Assembly (NCBI GenBank): GCA_021731325.1
Contig: JAKFXP010000095.1
Span: 1,645-15,007, forward strand
Direction: 5' to 3'
Origin: Parcubacteria group bacterium
GTDB taxonomy: Bacteria > Patescibacteriota > Minisyncoccia > Phycocordibacterales > UBA12088
DNA: 13,363 nt
The notes beneath the pieces were generated by a model. That model searched no databases. It worked only from the letters and a program-made list of their open reading frames with translations, and was not told the origin of the DNA. This document shows positions 1-4,632 of this stretch, piece after piece (the stretch's first letter is position 1; every line of letters begins with the position of its first letter). Both the position numbers and the translations under genes were made by a program.

Positions 1-327
1 AACACCCGTGAGCTGATTGAGGAGCGCTACCAATCCCCAGACGGATACGATGACAAAGAGTGCTACCACCCCCCAAATCATCTTGCGCTTACCCTCATCT
101 TTGGCTGCCTCATCTCCCGATGCAAAGATGAACTGGACAAGACCCCAAATGAAAAAGAGGATACCAAGCGCTACAACGATTGGTATGAGGGTGCTAATAA
201 TACCACCTATTGAATCAACGATCGTGTCAAAATAGGTAATATTTGTAGCAACATTTGTCGCAGCGCCAAATGCCACCAAAGGAGCAAAGGGTGCAAAATA
301 GAGTGCTTTTTTTATGATTGTTCGCAT
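1..327 (-). CDS. T4SS-type pilin, copy 1 (3' end outside window)
   Basis: Partial gene: 109 codons are visible from the ATG at 327, and the rest lies left of the window. Every visible base equals the complete pilin at 548-919, so the product should be the same unless the missing C-terminus differs. It encodes a short signal-peptide-like segment ending in FGAA, then two hydrophobic helices flanking the polar loop SGDEAAKDEGKRKM. No Shine-Dalgarno is visible; the TAGTAT 8 bases before the ATG could be a -10 box (336-341). A terminator at 497-525 separates it from the upstream pilin, so it presumably depends on a promoter in 328-490. It may be an assembly duplicate and not a real sixth gene. Confidence 0.75.
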   Translation of the reverse strand, partial: MRTIIKKALYFAPFAPLVAFGAATNVATNITYFDTIVDSIGGIISTLIPIVVALGILFFIWGLVQFIFASGDEAAKDEGKRKMIWGVVALFVIVSVWGLVALLNQLTGV

Positions 328-432
328 GAATAGTAATACTAAACCAATAATTATTTGCTACTAAAAATATGTCGTTGTTTTCTTACATCCCCTAACACAT
401 CGTGGGATATCTCAACGTACAACCACTCCCAT

Positions 433-480
433 AGCGTAGCACCTTGCTGACAGAGCGACTAGAGCACATGCTGTGGAAAA
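433..480 (-). promoter_or_regulatory. Conserved pilin-upstream element, copy 1
   Basis: Read on the minus strand this is TTTTCCACA (480-472), 30 bases, then TGCTACGCT (441-433). The same two 9-mers with exactly 30 bases between them occur at 1025-1072 and 1492-1539, always upstream of a pilin gene. TTTTCCACA fits the relaxed DnaA-box consensus TTWTNCACA, and TGCTACGCT could be a weak extended -10. The role is unknown; regulator site or promoter is inference. This copy lies 105 bases upstream of the pilin ATG at 327. Confidence 0.5.
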
Positions 481-496
481 GTGTGTTCAAGTATAC

Positions 497-525
497 ACAA
501 AAACGCGATTGAGGCGCGTTTTTGT
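497..525 (-). terminator. Rho-independent terminator after the pilin array
   Basis: Perfect 11-bp inverted repeat, ACAAAAACGCG and CGCGTTTTTGT, around a 7-base loop. The stem carries its own T-run on either strand, so it could end transcription in both directions. It lies 22 bases past the stop of the pilin at 548-919 and so most likely closes the transcript running leftward from 4532. It falls in the 490-592 segment between the two visible repeat copies, so it may also be repeated left of the window. Confidence 0.8.
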
Positions 526-547
526 TATCTTGTATAAGATTCAGAGC

Positions 548-919
548 TTATACACCAACAGTACTTACTGGGGTAAATCCTATGCCCTGATTAACACCCG
601 TGAGCTGATTGAGGAGCGCTACCAATCCCCAGACGGATACGATGACAAAGAGTGCTACCACCCCCCAAATCATCTTGCGCTTACCCTCATCTTTGGCTGC
701 CTCATCTCCCGATGCAAAGATGAACTGGACAAGACCCCAAATGAAAAAGAGGATACCAAGCGCTACAACGATTGGTATGAGGGTGCTAATAATACCACCT
801 ATTGAATCAACGATCGTGTCAAAATAGGTAATATTTGTAGCAACATTTGTCGCAGCGCCAAATGCCACCAAAGGAGCAAAGGGTGCAAAATAGAGTGCTT
901 TTTTTATGATTGTTCGCAT
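548..919 (-). CDS. T4SS-type pilin (VirB2-like), 123 aa
   Basis: Small secreted two-helix protein of the type annotated as T4SS pilin in Patescibacteria (family recognition from memory, PF18895-like). Residues 1-22 form a positively charged start plus a hydrophobic stretch ending FGAA, a plausible signal peptide. Helix 1 lies around residues 40-68 and contains FFIWGLVQFIFASGDE. A charged cytoplasm-type loop AKDEGKRKM follows, then helix 2 around 81-105 with IWGVVALF and SVWGLVALL. The C-terminal tail is Gly/Val/Thr rich. The ATG at 919 has no Shine-Dalgarno. It is the last complete gene of the array and ends at the 497-525 terminator. The core is nearly identical to the next pilin (1090-1449). 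Pilus subunit is the family role; no other secretion-system gene is in the window. Confidence 0.85.
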   Translation of the reverse strand: MRTIIKKALYFAPFAPLVAFGAATNVATNITYFDTIVDSIGGIISTLIPIVVALGILFFIWGLVQFIFASGDEAAKDEGKRKMIWGVVALFVIVSVWGLVALLNQLTGVNQGIGFTPVSTVGV

Positions 920-1081
920 GAATAGTAATACTAAACCAATAATTATTTGCTACTAAAAATATGTCGTTGTTTTCTTACATCCCCTAACACATCGTGGGAT
1001 ATCTCAACGTACAACCACTCCCATAGCGTAGCACCTTGCTGACAGAGCGACTAGAGCACATGCTGTGGAAAAGTGTGTTCA
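593..1081. repeat. Perfect direct repeat, copy 2
   Basis: Second copy of the 489-bp repeat. It covers most of the pilin gene at 548-919 (all but the last 45 bases of the gene) and nearly the whole spacer up to the next pilin's stop codon. The right boundary at 1081 falls in the spacer just after the next pilin gene (stop at 1090), so the duplication unit appears to be one gene plus its upstream region. Confidence 0.95.
1025..1072 (-). promoter_or_regulatory. Conserved pilin-upstream element, copy 2
   Basis: Same TTTTCCACA (1072-1064), 30 bases, TGCTACGCT (1033-1025) arrangement, here inside the second perfect repeat and therefore identical to the copy at 433-480. It begins 17 bases after the stop of the preceding pilin and lies 105 bases before the ATG at 919. 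Confidence 0.5.
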
Positions 1082-1089
1082 GCACGTAT

Positions 1090-1449
1090 CTAGTCCCCTT
1101 CTGATTGGACAGCCGTAAACCCACTATTCTGCCCAACACCCGTAAGCTGATTGAGAAGTGCCACCAATCCCCAGACGGATACAATAGCAAAGAGTGCCAC
1201 CACACCCCAAATCATTCTGCGCTTACCCTCATCTTTGGCATTTTCATCTCCCGATGCAAAGATGAACTGGACAAGACCCCAAATAAAGAAGAGGATACCA
1301 AGGGCTACCGCGACCGGTATAAGCGCAGAGATGATTCCCCCGAGGTCATTTACTAATTCCTGCAGATACGTGAGATCAGCAGCAGCGGCCAATACCAGCG
1401 TTGGGGCAAATGGTGCTAGATACAACGTATGTCGGATGAATCGGTGCAT
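1090..1449 (-). CDS. T4SS-type pilin (VirB2-like), 119 aa
   Basis: Paralog of the 548-919 pilin. The core from LGILFFIWGLVQFIFASGDE to WGLVALLNQLTGV differs at only three residues, while the N-terminus (signal peptide ending LAAAA and the following 10-15 residues) and the tail (SGFTAVQSEGD) are different. At the DNA level the last ~176 aligned bases differ at about 18 positions by my count, roughly 90% identity. Two membrane helices flank the loop NAKDEGKRRM. The ATG at 1449 lacks a Shine-Dalgarno. A 94-base spacer with the conserved element (1492-1539) separates it from the preceding pilin, so it may have its own promoter. Confidence 0.85.
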   Translation of the reverse strand: MHRFIRHTLYLAPFAPTLVLAAAADLTYLQELVNDLGGIISALIPVAVALGILFFIWGLVQFIFASGDENAKDEGKRRMIWGVVALFAIVSVWGLVALLNQLTGVGQNSGFTAVQSEGD

Positions 1450-1491
1450 GGTATAAACTCGTTAAGAATACTGCTAAAACAAAGTATCTAC

Positions 1492-1539
1492 AGCGTAGCA
1501 TCTGCAATACGTGCTCGCCAGAGCCCTAGGTGTGGAAAA
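1492..1539 (-). promoter_or_regulatory. Conserved pilin-upstream element, copy 3 (diverged)
   Basis: TTTTCCACA (1539-1531) and TGCTACGCT (1500-1492) are intact with the same 30-base spacing, but the bases between them share only scattered identity with the other two copies (a GCTCT block is kept). Conservation of the ends and spacing in diverged sequence argues for selection. It starts 4 bases after the preceding pilin's stop and lies 42 bases before the ATG at 1449. Confidence 0.5.
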
Positions 1540-1543
1540 CTCC

Positions 1544-1948
1544 TCAAAAATCACATTCCGTTGTCCTGAGCGAGCCCGTGGTAATGTTTATCTTGGGACT
1601 TGTACAATCCGTTACATTACTGGTACCTACCATGGTTCTGAGGAGATTAACTACCCCCCACACCGAGATGATGAGCGCAAGGCCAACCAACCCCCAGGTA
1701 ATTTTGGTACGTCCTATCACGCGCGTCTTTTCGTCGCCGGCGCTCCCGATAAACTGCACCACCCCCCACACAAATACCATAAGTGCAATGCTAACCAAAA
1801 GACCCGACGCTTTGCCCAATGATCCCGCAAATGCATCAATCACAGTGACGAGTGTTGGGTCACCCGCATGCACTACCACAGGGCTCGTGAGTACCAGGAC
1901 GAGCAGAAGTGCATAATACCCGTGCCTATACCTCATATCAATACTCAT
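1544..1948 (-). CDS. T4SS-type pilin paralog, 134 aa
   Basis: More diverged member of the array. Signal peptide residues 1-28 (hydrophobic YALLLVLVLTSPVVVHA, likely cut after VHA), then a first helix containing VFVWGVVQFIGSAGDE, a basic loop TRVIGRTK, and a second helix with WGLVGLALIISVWGVVNLL. These match the W-G/GDE/W-G pattern of the other paralogs. The tail from about residue 105 is polar with two Cys (VTDCTSP and TTECDF), which could form a disulfide outside the cell. The ATG overlaps the stop of the upstream pilin by four bases (ATGA), so the two are probably translationally coupled. Confidence 0.85.
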   Translation of the reverse strand: MSIDMRYRHGYYALLLVLVLTSPVVVHAGDPTLVTVIDAFAGSLGKASGLLVSIALMVFVWGVVQFIGSAGDEKTRVIGRTKITWGLVGLALIISVWGVVNLLRTMVGTSNVTDCTSPKINITTGSLRTTECDF

Positions 1949-2280
1949 GATCCAAAGAAGCTTGTTTTAATAATCCCGACCAAGCCCCACACCGTCACCA
2001 TCACAAAAAGAGCTATCGTACCCCATATCATCAACTGTTTCCCTTCTGATCTGCTTTTGTCATCCCCTGCCGTGTGCATAAATCGTATGATTCCTACCAC
2101 AAACATGAGCACACTCAAGGTCATGATCAGGTTGATAAAAGAAGTCAAGATCGGAAGCACCTTTGTCTCAATGATACTTTTGAGTGTTGCCCCATAACTT
2201 ATGGTTGGATACACCACAACACCCACACCGACGAGCAATCTACGCATTATTTCTTTCTTCTGACTCTTTGTATTCAGCAT
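1945..2280 (-). CDS. T4SS-type pilin paralog, 111 aa
   Basis: Array member with a signal-peptide-like N-terminus (basic KSQKKEIMRR, hydrophobic LLVGVGVVVYPTISYGA, likely cut after SYG or YGA), a helix TLSVLMFVVGIIRFMHTAGDD, the basic loop KSRSEGKQLM and a second helix IWGTIALFVMVTVWGLVGII. It keeps the WG...VWGLV pattern but has VG where other members have WG in helix 1. An internal Met at residue 12 (position 2247) is an alternative start that still leaves a usable signal peptide. It lies 14 bases after the upstream pilin and overlaps the next by ATGA. Confidence 0.85.
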   Translation of the reverse strand: MLNTKSQKKEIMRRLLVGVGVVVYPTISYGATLKSIIETKVLPILTSFINLIMTLSVLMFVVGIIRFMHTAGDDKSRSEGKQLMIWGTIALFVMVTVWGLVGIIKTSFFGS

Positions 2281-2294
2281 ATACTACCCTAGGT

Positions 2295-2663
2295 TTAGGC
2301 CTTAAACGACTCGACTGTTGCTTCGATAGCGAGTGCAAGCGCGACTGAACCAAGTACCACGAGTGCTCCCACCACCGTCCACAAGAGTGATCGACGCGCT
2401 TCAGTTAATTTTGACTCATTGCCTTGCGCTGACACAAACAAAAAACCAGTATAGACGATCATGAGTACGATAATGGGAAACAAGATATAGATGAGTGAAT
2501 TAAGAATTTTTACCAAAAAAGTCCTTAGATCAATATCACCCAATGGATTGACGAATGGTTCGGCGTATGTCGTAAGGGGTAGTATGCTCGCTACAAGGTA
2601 TAGCATTCGCCTACTCTGCGCACATACCCCCCTCAGAACTGGTATACGTATACTCCTGTTCAT
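2295..2663 (-). CDS. TrbC/VirB2-like pilin, 122 aa
   Basis: Distinct subtype within the array. A basic N-terminus (RSIRIPVLRG, SRR) leads a hydrophobic stretch MLYLVASILPLTTYA, probably cut after TYA. Then come a first helix around 50-75 (IYILFPIIVLMIVYTGFLFV), the polar loop SAQGNESKLTEARRS, and a second helix around 90-112. It lacks the WG motifs of the others and resembles the second CPR pilin type, with G-N-E and E-A-R-R in the loop. It begins 5 bases after the solute-binding protein gene, so the two are almost certainly co-transcribed. Met20 (2606) is a less likely start because the basic n-region would be lost. Confidence 0.82.
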   Translation of the reverse strand: MNRSIRIPVLRGVCAQSRRMLYLVASILPLTTYAEPFVNPLGDIDLRTFLVKILNSLIYILFPIIVLMIVYTGFLFVSAQGNESKLTEARRSLLWTVVGALVVLGSVALALAIEATVESFKA

Positions 2664-2668
2664 ATGTT

Positions 2669-4006
2669 TTATTGAGCGGTTTTATACTTCTCTAATAATA
2701 CGTCGAGGTTGGTAGATGCATCCTGCAGCGCGGCGCCTGGACTTTCTTTTCCTGAGGTAACGTCGTTAATCATCCGAGAAAAGATATCATCCACCAACAC
2801 ACCGGCATGCGGTGTATGCCATGATCGTGCAATAATCGCCGATCGTGCAAGCACCTCAGCAAAGGGGTCTGTGGGTTGCGCACCCAACATAGTACGTCGT
2901 GTGGATGGAATGCCTGCATATTTACTCCATATCCCTGTTGCGGTTTCGGTGCTCAAAAAATTAAGTATGCCGAGCGAACGTTGTACTTGTGCAGACTGTC
3001 GTACCACTGCCAAACCATAAAACTTGCCGTACGTCACCTTATTGCGACCGCGTGCCGATTGTGGCCAGAGTGCTACGTCAAAATTTAAGTTTGGATTAAT
3101 AAACGTAAGGGTTGGGGCTTCACTCGCAAAACCCGCATACATGGCCACTTTGTTTGACGCAAATGCCTCTCGGGATTCCTGAAATGTCTTATTCCATGAA
3201 TAGACGTTTTTGCGCGGATTTGAAAAGTCGGTAAAAAACGAAAGGGCGAGTGTGGAATCCGAACCTCCGTCGTTTTTTGTGTTCATCACACTCTTGTATT
3301 CTTTCCCATCGTACATCACTATCGGTGTTCCCGATTGCATGAGGAGTGTGGTCAAAATTTCACGCGCATACCGCACATTGTCATATTCACCAAATGCAAC
3401 CGCCGACTGTTTGAGATCAGCGCCACGATCAATCTGCGACAAGCGCGGTACGACATTGACAAAGGTGTCCCAATCGGTGGGCACCTGGGTCACGAGCGCA
3501 TTGGTAAATAAGTCCCGATTCCAATACAATACCAGCGGGTCTACCAATAGGGGTAATGCGTAGATATTGTCAGACAGCGCAAAAATCTCAGCCCCTTCGA
3601 CATACGTATCTCGGAACTGACGCAGAGAGAGTGTTTCATACGAAATCGGTTGAAGTTGACTTTGTATTTCGAGCAGTGATGATGCTTCAAAAAAGAGCAG
3701 ATCGGGGGGAGCTCCTTTGGCAATTGCCTCTACCAAATCGCGATACAATGTCGTAGGATTCTTTTCGACATATTGCAATGTACTCACCCCTTCATTTTTA
3801 CCGATAATCTCTTTGAGTGCATCTTGCATCGCACGATTCGTGCCCCCCAAGGTAGGCCCCCATACGATGACAGGCGTAAAATCGACTCTAACCTTGGCTT
3901 TATCTGACTTGTACGTGGCAATGTAAATAACACTCAACCCTGCAATGAGTGCAAATGCCCCGAGAAGTGCATATTGAAAAATGTCATGCGTGCTTCTACT
4001 GTCCAT
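2669..4006 (-). CDS. Membrane-anchored extracellular solute-binding protein
   Basis: 445 aa, family 1 substrate-binding protein (SBP_bac_1-like) that elsewhere delivers sugars or other solutes to ABC importers. Residues 11-31 are a single N-terminal hydrophobic helix; no lipobox Cys follows, so it is likely tethered by this anchor instead of by lipid. The mature part shows family landmarks: VIVWGPTLGG as first strand, PDLLFFEASSLLEIQ, YALPLLVDPLVLYWNRDLF around 150, and FASNKVAMYAGFASEAPTL around 280. No permease or ATPase gene is in the window. The gene overlaps the upstream methyltransferase by 11 bases and is 5 bases from the first pilin, so it sits inside a pilin operon. A role in capturing material at the surface is a guess; family assignment is fairly sure. 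Confidence 0.85.
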   Translation of the reverse strand: MDSRSTHDIFQYALLGAFALIAGLSVIYIATYKSDKAKVRVDFTPVIVWGPTLGGTNRAMQDALKEIIGKNEGVSTLQYVEKNPTTLYRDLVEAIAKGAPPDLLFFEASSLLEIQSQLQPISYETLSLRQFRDTYVEGAEIFALSDNIYALPLLVDPLVLYWNRDLFTNALVTQVPTDWDTFVNVVPRLSQIDRGADLKQSAVAFGEYDNVRYAREILTTLLMQSGTPIVMYDGKEYKSVMNTKNDGGSDSTLALSFFTDFSNPRKNVYSWNKTFQESREAFASNKVAMYAGFASEAPTLTFINPNLNFDVALWPQSARGRNKVTYGKFYGLAVVRQSAQVQRSLGILNFLSTETATGIWSKYAGIPSTRRTMLGAQPTDPFAEVLARSAIIARSWHTPHAGVLVDDIFSRMINDVTSGKESPGAALQDASTNLDVLLEKYKTAQ

Positions 4007-4532
4007 TTTTTTTGCATATCAGCCCATAATGGTAAGTGCCCACATCAATACTACTCTCGTAGGTAAGCTGTGCCGTCTGTACAAGCTCTCGCGCATCGTT
4101 TTCCGACACCACGAGCTCCGGCTGAGGCCCCATGCCCCCGAATGATTCACGCCAATCAACAATAAGCGCTCGGCCCCCAGGACGTAAGATACGACGCGCT
4201 TCAGCAAGTACGACGTTTTTGTCTTCGACCTGAAACAAGAGATTGGACACAATGACTGCGTCAACGGACGCATTGGGTAGTGTAGACCCGTTGGGCGCCT
4301 CGAGGTCACCGTGAATAAACACAAGTGACTCGAGATGATGTTCTTTTGCAATGTGGGTAGCCTTGGTGAGTAATTCGCGTTGTATATCGATAACATACAC
4401 CTTGCCTTCCCTGCCAACCCGCTCAGCAACTTCAATGGCAACATATCCTGCACCTGCACCAAAATCAGCCACCTCCATTCCTTCTGAAAGTCCAAACTGT
4501 TCTATACTCCGTACGGGATCTGCAAATGCCAT
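3996..4532 (-). CDS. Class I SAM-dependent methyltransferase, 178 aa
   Basis: Compact Rossmann-fold methyltransferase. Motif I VADFGAGAGY lies at residues 21-30, motif II VYVIDI around 43-48, an acidic HGDLEAP around 74-80, motif IV SVDAVIVSNLLFQ around 90-102, and the post-motif ILRPGGRALIVDW around 114-126. The MAFADPVRSIEQFGL start resembles UbiE/arsenite-methyltransferase-like small enzymes, but the substrate cannot be read from sequence. It is the first gene of the leftward operon: an extended -10 box (4558-4566) lies 25 bases upstream, and the solute-binding protein gene overlaps its 3' end. Confidence 0.85.
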   Translation of the reverse strand: MAFADPVRSIEQFGLSEGMEVADFGAGAGYVAIEVAERVGREGKVYVIDIQRELLTKATHIAKEHHLESLVFIHGDLEAPNGSTLPNASVDAVIVSNLLFQVEDKNVVLAEARRILRPGGRALIVDWRESFGGMGPQPELVVSENDARELVQTAQLTYESSIDVGTYHYGLICKKNGQ

Positions 4533-4557
4533 ATACTAAAATCTAAGCCGTAGACCT

Positions 4558-4566
4558 ATTGTACCA
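4558..4566 (-). promoter_or_regulatory. Extended -10 promoter of the methyltransferase-SBP-pilin operon
   Basis: Minus-strand TGGTACAAT, an extended -10 (TGn plus TACAAT, one mismatch to TATAAT), with no good -35. Predicted start near 4551 gives a leader of about 19 bases before the ATG at 4532. It begins directly at the end of the T-run of the gyrA terminator. Confidence 0.5.
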
Positions 4567-4586
4567 AAAAAGCCCTACCAGGGCTT
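4566..4586 (-). terminator. Rho-independent terminator of gyrA
   Basis: Minus strand: AAGCCCT, loop GGT, AGGGCTT, followed by TTTT. A perfect 7-bp stem with a 3-base loop, 47 bases past the gyrA TAG stop. The T-run merges with the next operon's extended -10 box. Confidence 0.85.
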
Positions 4587-4632
4587 GATGATGTGTGTAT
4601 AAACTCAACATGACCCAAGAATAGGTGCTTCT

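Larger units (their letters stand above)
1..489. repeat. Perfect direct repeat, copy 1 (cut by window start)
   Basis: Bases 1-489 match bases 593-1081 exactly when compared by eye line by line; the match ends at 489/1081, since 490 is a and 1082 is g. The period is 592 bp, so the duplicated unit holds one pilin gene, its upstream region and probably the terminator segment. The left edge is set by the window, so the true repeat may extend further. An error-free repeat of this length means a very recent tandem duplication, ongoing gene conversion, or an assembly artefact at a contig end. Confidence 0.95.

Noticed and set aside
984..1205. A 73-codon minus-strand ORF bridging the spacer between two pilins
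   Set aside because: Overlaps the pilin at 1090-1449 in another frame; its upstream half is a frame-shifted reading of that gene and its composition is not protein-like.
433..1539. Replication origin suggested by DnaA-box-like TTTTCCACA motifs near gyrA
   Set aside because: Only three motifs, each tied to a pilin gene and two of them identical through duplication; no dnaA or dnaN gene and no AT-rich unwinding region with clustered boxes.
548..2663. Type IV pilins (PilA class)
   Set aside because: None has the prepilin peptidase motif (G followed by FTLxE) with a single N-terminal helix; all have a signal peptide plus two helices, as in VirB2/T4SS pilins.
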